A DNA stretch of 64,000 nt from Quercus robur. Taxonomy: Eukaryota; Streptophyta; Magnoliopsida; Fagales; Fagaceae. A model generated the notes under the pieces. The model was given only the letters and a program-made list of their open reading frames with translations, searched no databases and was not told where the DNA came from. Location of the stretch: NCBI RefSeq assembly GCF_932294415.1, contig NC_065538.1, positions 11,662,330 to 11,726,329 of the forward strand. The letters run 5' to 3'. Positions 36,101-46,110 of this stretch are shown one piece after another; within the stretch, counting starts at the first letter, position 1, and each line of letters opens with the position of its first letter. A program made the translations under genes and the position numbers.

Positions 36101-39100
36101 CTTAGTTGGAATTGGCAGGGACTGGAAGGATCCTTTCCTGCCCAAGGCATGTCTGTTTTTCATATTACTTTACAGAATCTGTAATAAATTCCAATCAATT
36201 TAGTTTTCCTAAAATTCTCTTTTTTACAGAATTATCAGCTTTGGAAAACTTGGAGAAGTTGGATTTAAGTTCTAACCTACTTAATGGCTCTATAACAACC
36301 CAAGGTAATAAAGAGTACCATTGGAAATTTTGATAGCTTCATGGCCACTTAACACTGTCTCTCTCATTTATTAAAAACAAAAACTGCTTAAGGGAATAGC
36401 ATGATATGGCACTCATTTATTAAAAACTCTCTAGAAGAACTGTTTTCTCGTATTGGAATTGCAGTGCTGATGAATTGCATGATATGGCACTCTTTTTCTA
36501 TTGTGTTCTTGGATTTAACAATTGGTTGTATACTTTCTTCAGAATGGAATTATATGTCTAAATTGAGGAAGCTAATGCACATAGATTTAAGTTGGAATGT
36601 CTTTGAAAAGGACATTTTAAGATTCTTGGGTGGTGCACTCCCAGATCTTAAATCTGTTGACCTGAGTCACAATGAAATGCAAGGGCCTCTTTCTAGCAAA
36701 GGTGCGTACATATATTTTTAAAATATCTCAAAATTTTCAGTTTAAAATTTTCTTTACCAAAAATACCATGACAAAACTTAAACAAAATTGAAATCTCATC
36801 ATCCTTGTTTGCCTCATGAACATTTATTTTCTTCATGTTAAAAACAAAAAGAAGGCAAAGAATGCTTTTAGTTAATACTTCAAGTCTTCAATGCAATACA
36901 AAAATGCTTTTGGTATATGCTAATTATACCAATAGTATTAGTATGTCTTCAATATTCAATATGCGTTTTAAAATGAAAAATTTTCTCCATATAAAATGTG
37001 TTTGGTAGTTCTAGATCTTTCCCTCTATACTTTTACGTTCAACCTTTAATATGACTATTGTAATTCTCTTCACCTTTGCTGTAGAGCTGATTAATCTAAA
37101 TAATTTGGAGGTACTCATTGTGCGAGAGAATCAACTTAATGGAAGCCTACCATTCAAGGGTAAAAAATTCCATCATCCATTTTAAAAACCTAAAATAATT
37201 TGCTTGTGAGAAGGAATGTCTTTTAGTATCAACCAGTATGTCATTTTAATTAAAGATTCACTCTTGACAGATATGACAAATTTCAATAGTTTGGAGATTT
37301 TAGATATGAGTGGTAATGCGTTTACTGGAATTCTTTCTCCATATATTGGGGCACTACCATCTCTCAAGGCTATATCAGTATCTCAAAATAAACTCAATGG
37401 GCCTTTGCAATTGCATACTAAAGGTAAGAATCTACTATGAAATCTAGCATATTTATACTTTGTTAGTGCTGTTACCTATATTTATCTAAAATTGATTAGG
37501 AGCGTAAGAACAAGTGAAGAAGAATGGTTGATATAGAATTATTTACATTGATTGCAACTTTATAGCACAATGGATGACTATTCACTTTTTCCAGACATTG
37601 AAATATTTTTGTTAGGTTTTAGATTGAAAATATCCATAAAAATGTAATCTTATTTGAATTTGTAATATGTCATCAAGAGTTCAAAATTTCAAGTCCAAGA
37701 AGCAGTTCAAAGAACAAAAAATTGAAGGAGTTTCAAAAAAAAAAAAACAAAATATTGAAGAATTTGATAGCTCTTCGATCAATGCTTGATCGATCAAACA
37801 AGTGTCTTTAATAATTTACAGCCTTTCGATCACAACTCAATTGATCGAAAGAAGATTCTCGACACTTCCTTGACAGCGTTTGGTTGATCAAGAATCGTGG
37901 TACATATTTTGACTCAGTGTTTCCTTGTCTTTCATGCCAAATATAAGGCACTTATAGCACAACTACAACCAAGGTTTTAGAGAGATCAAGCCATGTGCTA
38001 CCATTGGGCGGATCAAGAGCTAAAGACATAAATTCATTCTCGTAGTGGTTTTTCATTTTAGGCTTCTCCATTGGTTTCCACTTCGTCACTATACTTCTTT
38101 ATTCTTTACTTTACTATTTATTGCTTTACATTGGCAATATGTTTGCTCATGGTAACTAACATGTGATAACCCTGCATACACAATTTGGTTAACTGGCTTA
38201 AATAGTTTAATCTACTACTTAATAATCTAGGGGGTCAAAACAGTCTTTTTCAGATGCTATTACCATAAATTAATTAAATTGTCTTGTTATTATGTTGGCA
38301 CATAATTAGGATGGACACTATTAATTGTTTTTTTTTTTTTTTTGGCACAGATTTAGGTATGTTGAAGAAACTTGAAGAGTTAGATCTTTCTGATAATAAC
38401 TTTGAAGGGATCCTCCCTCCGTGCCTAGGCAGATTGACATCTCTTAGGTTTTTAGATATATCTAAGAACCAATTCAGTGGAAATGTTCCTTCATTTGTGA
38501 TAGCCAGCTTGACATCCCTAGAGTACATTGATCTTAGTTATAATCGTTTTGAGGGTTTATTCTCATTCAGCTCACTTGCTAATCACTCTAAGCTTAAGGT
38601 GGTTCGATTTAAAGGTGAAAACTATAGGGTCGAAGACGATAACAAATTTGTGAGTGAAAGCAACAAACTTGTGATAGAAACTGAAAATCCTAGTTGGGAA
38701 CCTTCATTTCAGTTAAAGGTGCTACTATTGCCAAATTGTAATCTGAATAACTTCTCCTCCAATGTTCCTAAATTTCTCTTTTACCAACGAGAATTGGAAT
38801 TGGTCGATATCTCTCACAATAGGTTGAAGGGAAGCTTCCCCAATTGGTTGATTGAAAATAATACTAGACTACAATTACTAAATCTTCGGGACAATTATTT
38901 TGGGGGTCCATTTAATCTACCAACAGATCACTACAAGAATCTTTCTTGGTTGGATTTTTCTTACAATAATTTTGATGGGCAGCTCCAAGAAAATATTGGG
39001 AAGATTTTAAACTTACAATATCTAAATATATCTCAAAATCATTTTGAAGGTAATCTCCCGTCCTCAATTGGTGACATGAGTAATTTGGAGAAATTGGATT

Positions 39101-40629
39101 TGTCCAATAATAATTTTTCGGGAGAGGTACCAATGAAATTGGTTGCCAATTGCACCTCCCTGGTAGTTTTGAAGTTATCTAATAATGAATTTCAAGGTGA
39201 AATTTTCTCAAAGAGGTTCCAGTTTTTTAACAATAGCTTACGTGTTTTGGAATTGAACAACAATCATTTCAAAGGTACCCTTCTAGATAAAGTATCACCA
39301 ACTGGTTGTTACTTAGGGATCCTTGATATTAGCAACAATGGCTTCTCAGGTTTAATTCCCAACTGGCTAGGAAATATGCAGTTCCTTTGGTCTCTTGACA
39401 TGAGTAATAATTTTTTTGAAGGTCAAATTCCATGTGAAATGCATGCATATATTTTAGTAGACCTTTCTCATAACTGGCTTTCAGGATTGTCACCATCTTG
39501 TGCCGATTTATCCATCATTCAGCATCTATTTTTGCAAGGGAACAGACTCACAGGACAAATACCAAAAGTTACTTTTAGTGTTTCATTTCATCTTGTGACA
39601 TTGGACATTAGAGATAACCTATTTTCTGGGAGAATCCCTTATGAAGTTGGCGAGCTTTCAAATTTGAGAATACTGTTGTTGAGTGGCAACAATTTTAGTG
39701 GTGCGATTCCAAAGCAACTATGCTGGTTAAAGAATTTAAAGATTATGGATCTTTCAAAGAACTATCTTTCTGGAACAATACCACACTGCTTTCGCAACAT
39801 AACCTTTGGGAAGTTAAATGAAATTGAGGCTTTTGATGGTCTTCCCCAACCAAATTCCACTTTTTTGGAGTTCAGACATATAACTATCCCATATCAAGGT
39901 ATCTTAAATAGGTATTTTAAAATTCACGAGGTAGAACAAAAAGCTGCTGCTGATTTTGGAATTGAGTTTGTGACGAAATATAGGTCTTACTTCTACAAGG
40001 GTGGCATACTTGATATCATGTCTGGATTGGATTTGTCATTCAACAAGTTAACAGGTGAAATCCCTCTAGAGTTAGGACAACTATCTCCAATTCTTGCACT
40101 AAACTTGTCTTACAATCAGTTGACGGGTTTCATACCAACAACATTCTCAAATTTAACCCATTTAGAGAGCTTGGACCTTTCTCACAATAATTTAAGTGGA
40201 GAAATTCCTTCAATATTGATTGATCTACACTTTTTAGAAGTTTTCAATGTGGCTTGCAACAACTTATCAGGAAAACTTCCAGATATGAAAGGACAGTTTG
40301 CAACATTTCAAAATAGCAGCTATGAAGGAAATGCATTTCTTTGCGGTCCACCACTAGAGAAAAGTTGCACCAGGGTTGATAGTTCACCGCCATTACCAAG
40401 AAAATCTTTAACTACAAGTAAAGGGAAATGGTGTGAAGTAGATCCTTTAGTCTTCTCCACAAGTTTTTGGGTATCATACGTAATTTTTTTTATTGGTGTA
40501 TCTTGTATTCTCTATATTAATCCTTATTGGCGACAATGGTGCTTCAATCTAATTGAGTATCATATGTATAGGTGTTATTATTTTGCAGTTAATATGCTGA
40601 GAAGGCAATTAAACTATATTTGTCATTAG
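31502..40629 (+). CDS. LRR receptor-like protein (RLP) gene 2, apparently intact
   Basis: Cell-surface LRR receptor without kinase, acting at the plasma membrane with partner kinases; the ligand is unknown. Exons 31502-31904, 35985-36146, 36230-36304, 36543-36701, 37085-37159, 37271-37423 and 38351-40629 total 3,306 bases (1,101 residues). Every intron is phase 1. Residues 1 to about 24 form a signal peptide ending near SKG|CIEEER. An LRRNT cap follows (SECCGWERVMCN). Then come a long LRR array with LDLS/LDIS cores, an island region at about 830-895 (EFVTKYRSYFYKGG), four final LRRs (LDLSHNNLSGEIPS), the cap NAFLCGPPLEKSC, a membrane helix at about 1043-1066 (SFWVSYVIFFIGVSCILYI) and a ~35-residue tail. 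No stop or frameshift found. Intron 2 appears to start with GC. It resembles RLP14/15 or 'cuscuta receptor 1-like' annotations. Confidence 0.85.
32628..32941. mobile_element. Tourist-like MITE, copy 2 (opposite orientation to copy 1)
   Basis: 314 bp flanked by TTA at 32625-32627 and 32942-32944. The right end CTATCCAAACACACTC corresponds to the left end of copy 1 at 18509, and it shares AAAATTATTTTGCTACAGTG, AATGGGTCCCAC and ACTGTTCA motifs with it. It contains a strong internal foldback (GCGGTTACTGTTC / GAACAGTAACCGC) at about 32722-32751. Confidence 0.75.
33093..33127. repeat. (TTA)n microsatellite
   Basis: About eleven TTA units in intron 1 of RLP gene 2; gives spurious poly-Leu and poly-Asn frames. 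Confidence 0.9.
33200..34035. mobile_element. Possible decayed TIR element
   Basis: GCCTAAGGCCCCAAAGGGG near the left and, inverted, GGGGCACCCTAAGGAATTTT near the right could be diverged ends. A copy of the short MITE family (33502-33662: ACAATATTTTCACAAC, ATTGATTGGTAAAAAAGTAA, GTCAATGGTGAGTCC) sits inside. Assignment is weak. Confidence 0.3.
34990..35925 (-). mobile_element. LTR-like fragment in intron 1 of RLP gene 2
   Basis: Shares with 42285-43090, in the same orientation, AAAACCTGG, GGATTTGAC or AAGATTTGACC, CCTCAAG, TGCTACCTCATG and GATCGATCGAG-type motifs. Read on the minus strand it ends like 38220-38245 (CTAGGG then GTC(T)AAAAC). This is the pattern of an LTR family with diverged copies. 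No target duplication was resolved. Confidence 0.45.
36147..36229 (+). other. Intron 2 of RLP gene 2 with a GC donor
   Basis: The exon ends GCCCAAG and continues GCATGT; the phase-1 junction used by all other introns of the gene falls exactly on this GC. The acceptor is TTTTTACAG. AG|GC is the known rare GC-AG class, so this is a plausible functional intron. Confidence 0.6.
37615..38248 (+). mobile_element. LTR-like fragment in the last intron of RLP gene 2
   Basis: Begins TGTTAGGTTTTAG and ends near GGGGTCAAAACA, so TG...CA-like. It contains GATCGATCAAAC and TCAATTGATCGAAAG motifs of the LTR-like family at 34990 and 42285, but in the opposite orientation. No clear 5-bp duplication found. 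Confidence 0.45.
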
Positions 40630-42284
40630 ATATACTTGATTTCCGTAGACTTTTTCAATGGAATTAATTATGGAGACTTAAGTGTGTATTTTTTTTTTTT
40701 CTTTTGAGAAAAGACTTAAGTGTGTATTTAGTTATGAATAATGGTTATCATTCTTTCATATAAAACAAAGTTTTCACTTACACTTTCAATCTGTATTGTA
40801 ATTCTTTATTTCTTATAACTAGCTAATACCATGTGAGATGGCAGGGGTATGACATAATTTCACTTTGAAAAAATTAGTAGGAAGTTTTAATTGACCATAT
40901 GTAATACTCATTTTTTGGCGTATGATACTATTAAGGTATGGGGAACTAGTTTTAATTGTACAAAATATTCTCTAAAAAAGAATGGGTGATTGTCTCATAT
41001 TACTTAATAGTGTGTTGTGTGTAGTATAACTTACTTCACTCTCTCTTAAAAGTTACCAAAACTTTTAAGTGGATTTTGTGGTATGCCTTAATTCCTTTGT
41101 GTTAGAACTCATTTCCCTCTCTGTGTGTGTGTTTGTTTCTCAAAAAGAAAAAAAATGTACAATATATGATTAAGGAAAAGTAAAATAGCTAGATAATGTA
41201 ATGTGTTAAAAATAATATAATTATTATTTAATTGATAAATCAAGAATAATAAATTGTGAAAAATCTGTTTTGAGCCATAACTGTTCTAATTATAATAATT
41301 GAATATCACTTAGATGTAACATCAATTATTACTGCTGCGAATTCACAATATAGTAAATCAAATAGTCATGTGTACAGGGTAATTCTACAGTTACCCCATT
41401 TTGTGTTGATTGGGTAAATTTTGGGTGCAATATTATATTAACTCTTTTGATGTGACTACAAAAAGTTTCCCAAGGAATACGCAAATAGTTTTCTTGGGAC
41501 TACAAAAAAGTAGCCCACACACATACACACACACATATATATATATATAGATGACTTATAAATTTGATTTGTTTTAACTTTTAAAAAAAAATGCTCATAA
41601 ATATAAAATCATTCAAACTCTCTCTTCCTCTAATTTTATATATAGTGACAGATATATGATTATGTTTTCTATGATTTCTTTATATTTGACTCATCGTTTT
41701 CTATTCTAAATTAACTCATATGGCACAAAATTAAAAAATTTCGATTAGATGGAACACATGCCATAAAATTAAACTTTAATTGAAATCCAATTTTTACACT
41801 GAACTAATTAACTTGATTCAAAATTTTAAAAATTTTGATTAAATGGGACTATATATATATGACTTATAAACTTGAATTGTTTTTAGTTCTAAAAAAAAAA
41901 AAAAAAAAAAAACCCTCATAATTAAATATAAAATCATTCAAAAATTATGTTTTTAATGGTTTACTTATATTGGACTCCTCGTTTTTTATACTAAATTAAT
42001 TCATTTGGTACAAAAATTAAAAAACTTAGATTAGATGGGACACATGTCCCAAAATTAAACTCTAATTGAAATCCAAGTTTTACATTGAATTAACTCATTT
42101 GGCACAAAAATTTAAAAATTTAGATTCGATGGGACACGTGCGCAAAATTAGATTCTAATTGAATTTCAATTTGAAATCTAATTAGATTTTCTCTATGTTT
42201 TACCTATTATTATTATATATAGATATATAGATAAGGATATGATGAACCTCTAAGAGGTTTTTTCTGATTTGGAAGTTAAGTAAA
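40630..42284. other. Intergenic 3' of RLP gene 2
   Basis: AT-rich and no gene seen. It contains (CA)n/(TA)n at 41518-41550 and a segment with repeated ATTAAACT(T/C)TAATTGAAATCC blocks at about 41700-42180 (three related ~110-200-bp copies), an unassigned dispersed or tandem repeat. Confidence 0.45.
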
Positions 42285-43090
42285 ATTGTTTGTTCGTTTA
42301 GACCCCTTAAACCAAATTGTTTAACATAATTAATTAACCAATTTAATTACTAGGTTTATTATTTAGATCTAGGTTAAACAAGCATATATCATTTCATGCA
42401 TACAAGCAGAAAAGTAAATAACACCACGATATGATGATCCAAAAAAACCGATGAAACGAACCATTTCAAGGTAAAAACCTGGGGAAGATTTGACCTAATT
42501 ATCCTCAAGGTAAAATAAATCCACTATAAGATAATTGAATTTTTTACAATCAAATTTAACCCTAAATCTATTGCTACCTCATGATACGATCACGTGCAAA
42601 CTTCGAATCCATGGACTCATTCTCTTCTTAGATTTATAGCAACACAAGCACCCTTGCTTGTGACTTTGAGATCCCACTCAACGATTTCAAGTCACCATCA
42701 GTAATGATCTTGATGCAACAACTATGTTCTACCAACACTTGATTGTAGATCTTGTTTCAGTAGATTCTTGTGTAGTTAGAAGGCACAAAACCTCTTAGAT
42801 CTCACAAAGAGTAATACACAAGTCTTCTAAAAGTCTGAAAAATGTGGCTAGGGTTTCCCTTTTATATGTGTAGAAGTTAGAATGAAACCTTAAACGTTTT
42901 CGTGGGCTTGGGCCTGTTTTAAAAATTTGTAGAATTTCTATTCCTGTGATTTTCGATCGATTGATTCTAATTTCTCGATCGGTCGAGCAAGACAGAAACT
43001 CTCTTCCTTTTTTTGTAGCCAGCTAGACTTGGAACTTGAAACCAACACTTTTAAGCATTGTCTAACACCTAGACTAGACATATTTTGTTC
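42285..43090 (-). mobile_element. LTR-like fragment, third copy
   Basis: Same family as 34990-35925: AAAAACCTGGGGAAGATTTG, CTATTGCTACCTCATGA, GACTTTGAGATCCCACTCAA and TTTCGATCGATTGATT. The minus strand is the sense by comparison with 37615-38248. No coding part is attached. Confidence 0.45.
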
Positions 43091-43100
43091 TTGATTTAAT

Positions 43101-43625
43101 CACTATAAAAAACGTGAGCTATAGCCGCGTTTTTTTTAGCAGCATTTGTAAAAACGCAGCTAAAGTGGGCTATAGCCGCATTTTAAGTAAACGTGGCTTA
43201 AAATGTCAGTCAATAGCCACGTGTTTAAAACGCAGCTATAGAATACGTCTACAGCCGCGTTTTTACGTGTTTATAGCCGCATTTTTTGGTTAGGAGCTAT
43301 TGCCGCGTTTTAAACATGCGGCTATAGGACCTCTCTATTTTATTATTATTATTTTTTTAATTTGAACTATGTCTGCGTGTTTAAAAGGCAGCTTTAGTTG
43401 CCTATAGCCGCGTTTTGTAAACGCGGCTATAAATTTAGGCTATAGACGCAAGTTAAAAACGCGACTTTAGGGTTTGTATAAATAGTATAACAAAAAACTG
43501 ATTAGCCCTTTTGTTGTAAACGTGGCTGTAAATTTAGTCTATAACCGCAGTTTAAAAACGCAACTTTAGGGTTTGTATAAATAGTATAACAAAAAACTGA
43601 TCAGCCCTTTTGTTCTGAAACGCTG
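43101..43625. mobile_element. CACTA-like element end with subterminal repeats
   Basis: Starts CACTATAAAAAACG, a CACTA TIR form, and is packed with GCTATAGCCGCG motifs in both orientations, as in CACTA subterminal regions. The last ~190 bp are a ~99-bp direct repeat (TTTAGGGTTTGTATAAATAG at about 43466 and 43565). No closing TAGTG end or transposase was found, so it is truncated. Confidence 0.6.
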
Positions 43626-43897
43626 ACCTCTAGCTCCCACCGCACATTAGATCTCCCATCACACATCGGCCCTCACCCTCCACATCAACCCCTACCCTCC
43701 ACCAAGGGCAGACCTACATTAGGGCAGAGGGGGGCCATGGCCCCCCACCCCCCACCCAAAAAAAAAAAAAAATAATAATAATAATATATGCATATAAGCT
43801 AAAAATTTAAATTTTGCCCCTAATACTCCCCCCCCCCCCCCCCCCGCCCCTACCCACATTAAAAAAAAATTTTATACAAAAAATTAAGATTTGTCCT
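43626..43897. other. C-rich spacer with palindrome
   Basis: C-rich blocks, the palindrome GGGGGGCCATGGCCCCCC at 43726-43743, an A-run, (ATA)n and a C-run at about 43830-43846. No gene. Confidence 0.5.
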
Positions 43898-43920
43898 TAT
43901 ATATATATATATATATATAT
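43898..43920. repeat. (TA)n tract at the left border of the viral cluster
   Basis: About 11 TA units directly abut the first base of the X-domain fragment at 43921. Endogenous caulimovirids (florendoviruses) are reported to lie often beside TA repeats. Confidence 0.9.
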
Positions 43921-44563
43921 GATCTTGTTTTAGAAAATAACTTTGCTTCAAAAAATGACATTGTTTCAAAAATTGAGGCTTTTGAAAGCCATCCTATTAA
44001 CTACCCAAATATCACAAATGAACCCAATACTAGTCAACTCTTTAGCAAAGAGGACATCCATTCAATGGATAAAAAGACTATTATGGGCACTGATTACGCA
44101 AGATTGAGTCTTAAGACCCAATCTTTGTTGAAAAGTGCTATTGCCAACTTGCCAACAGACATACAATCTCGTATTCTGGAAAGCAAGGCTATGTTTAAGT
44201 CTTCTGACTTATGGTTCGAACATTTCAAGATACTTGTTACAACTGTTATTCCTTATCCTGCTAATTCAGATGATTTTAGTGACATTCTTCAACAAGCTGA
44301 TTAGAAAGAACACTTTGGGAGTAGTTTCAGAGTGTATGAAAAGAAACACCCGTTTCCCGACCTTCTAGTCAATTATGATAATGGTTCAGATGATGTTAAA
44401 AGGAGTCCTAACTGGCTCTCCCAAATGTTTGAGTATGGCTTTATTAGGCTCATAAGACTAACAAGCCATGACCAAACCAGCCAGCTCCCACAAATCAGTC
44501 AGACTGCTATTAAAAAATTTGAAAGTCCTTTTGTTTCGATCAGATGCTGGATCACACCATATT
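43921..44563 (+). pseudogene. Partial copy of the X domain (viral-type element)
   Basis: Truncated at its 5' side by the (TA)n tract and at its 3' side by a jump into a terminal-repeat end. It encodes the middle of the unrecognised X domain (KEDIHSMDKKTIMGTDYARL, EKKHPFPDLLVNYD, PNWLSQMFEYGFIRL). It has a TAG stop at 44302-44304 where the other copies keep an open codon, and a frame change nearby. It is closer to the minus-strand copy than to the plus-strand copy. Confidence 0.75.
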
Positions 44564-44735
44564 TTTGAACTATTGTTCTCATTTACTTTGAGTTATATTC
44601 ATATATACTTGGCTGGTTCTACCGCTTTATAATTGTTCTTACTTTCAAGTTATTTACTTTTCAAGTTACTTACATTATTTTCTTTCCAATATTACTGTGC
44701 TTCCGTCTCTCTTCCCATCAACTGTGCGTCCCCTT
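44564..44735 (+). repeat. Remnant of the 5' terminal repeat, element 1
   Basis: Only the last ~170 bases of the ~860-bp repeat: TTGAACTATTGTTCTC through TTCCCATCAACTGTGCGTCC. The upstream part is deleted and replaced by the X fragment. Confidence 0.7.
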
Positions 44736-44744
44736 CCCCCTTTA

Positions 44745-44757
44745 TGGTATCAGAGCC
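44745..44757 (+). other. Primer-binding site, tRNA-iMet type (element 1)
   Basis: TGGTATCAGAGCC, the sequence complementary to the 3' end of plant initiator tRNA-Met and used by caulimovirids and many plant LTR elements. It lies about 285 bases before the movement-protein ATG. The mirror site of element 2 is at 59243-59255. Confidence 0.8.
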
Positions 44758-45027
44758 ACTCTTTTCTAGCTGGTGGTAGTGTTGTTGTGTCTTTGTTTCT
44801 TGTCCGTGTCTACCCGAATGCTTGATATTCCGTTGTTGTGTTCCCTTCTTACCGTCGTTGGTGCTACCCTAGTCGTAAAGTGAATTCCTAGAACCTAAAT
44901 GTAAGGCCCGTTTGAGCCAAGAGAGGGCATGTAGGGCATGAGAGGTATAAGGTTGGTTAGGGTATGTGTTACGAAATGCAATGGTTGTGAGAAAAACATG
45001 TTAACTGAGTGTTGAACCTAGGATAGT

Positions 45028-46110
45028 ATGGATAAGTTGTGGAGATCCAACTCCTCTATCAGCTCCTGGACTAGTTGTCCTCTTGATATTGTAAATGAAG
45101 AAGATCACACGATTGATGATAATGAGTTTATCCCTGATTTTCATCATTGCAATATTCCTAAAGTTGATACTAAAACTATTTATAAAACTAGTTTTTTTGA
45201 AAGTACTTTTCATTCTGCTTACAAAGTTAGAACTGTTGAACAAATTTTCTCTATTTCGATAGTTCATGAAAAATGCCGTTTGTTCACTAAAAAGAATATT
45301 AATGACTTTCTTGCTGCTAAAAAATTCAGTTATTTGCATATTAGCATGGTTCAAGTTGCTATTAAACCACTTACCCGAAAGGGTATTGATACTTCTGTTC
45401 TCATGTGTTTAAGAGATGCTAGATTTAAGATTTTCAAAGATAGCATTCTTGGTATGATTACTGCTTTTATGTATGATGGTCCTGTTTTTTTTAACTGTTA
45501 TACTGATCTTACTCTTGCTTTGGATGATCCTAATATTATTAAAGCTTTGACATTGAATATTGCTTCATCTGGTTATCACATGGAAGAGGGTAGTAAGCCT
45601 TTTGCTTTGATCTATCGCATTTATTATAAACTAATGGGTACTCAAATGAATCCTTGTGCTATGATTCCTAGAGAACCTTCGGGTAAAACCATGTTAATTC
45701 AATGTTCAACTCCTGATGCTAAAATTCAAGTTCCAAAAATGATTCAATGGCAAGATGTTAAACTTCCTAATGATTGGTTGTTGGAACAAGAAACCCCTCC
45801 TGCTAAACCTGTTTTTGATGAACTTGATCTTACTCATATTCAACAATTTCTTGATTGTACTGTTAAAATAAGTTTTCAAAACAATCCACCTTTGAGGATC
45901 AACGAAGGAAGACATTCCTTTGCTAGATCTGAAAATATTTCAAAAAGAGATCAAGAGATCAATGATTTTTTGAAAAAGAATTTGGAAAAATCCTCTGATT
46001 TAAAGCTAAAAGGTATTTCAAGTGATAAATCTCAAGTTAGCTCTGTTTACAATTCTACTAAACCTGAAACTTCCTCTCTGTTTACTATTCTACTAAACCT
46101 GAAACTTCCT
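45028..46110 (+). pseudogene. Viral movement protein (30K type), element 1
   Basis: Cell-to-cell movement protein that modifies plasmodesmata in plant viruses. The frame from ATG 45028 is open and carries the 30K-core features: SYLHISMVQVAIKPLTRKG, then VLMCLRDARF, and further on a conserved YDGPVFFNCY-like block and LTLNIA. The minus-strand element shows the same order. The frame then runs into the capsid-like linker, where a 35-bp tandem duplication (46041-46110) shifts it, so no full polyprotein can be made. Confidence 0.75.

Noticed and set aside
43101-43625. GCTATAGCCGCG repeats as a possible CRISPR-like array
   Set aside because: Repeats occur in both orientations with irregular spacing next to a CACTA end in plant DNA; subterminal transposon repeats explain them.
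44745-44757. TGGTATCAGAGCC as part of a tRNA gene
   Set aside because: No cloverleaf around it; position before the movement-protein frame fits a primer-binding site.
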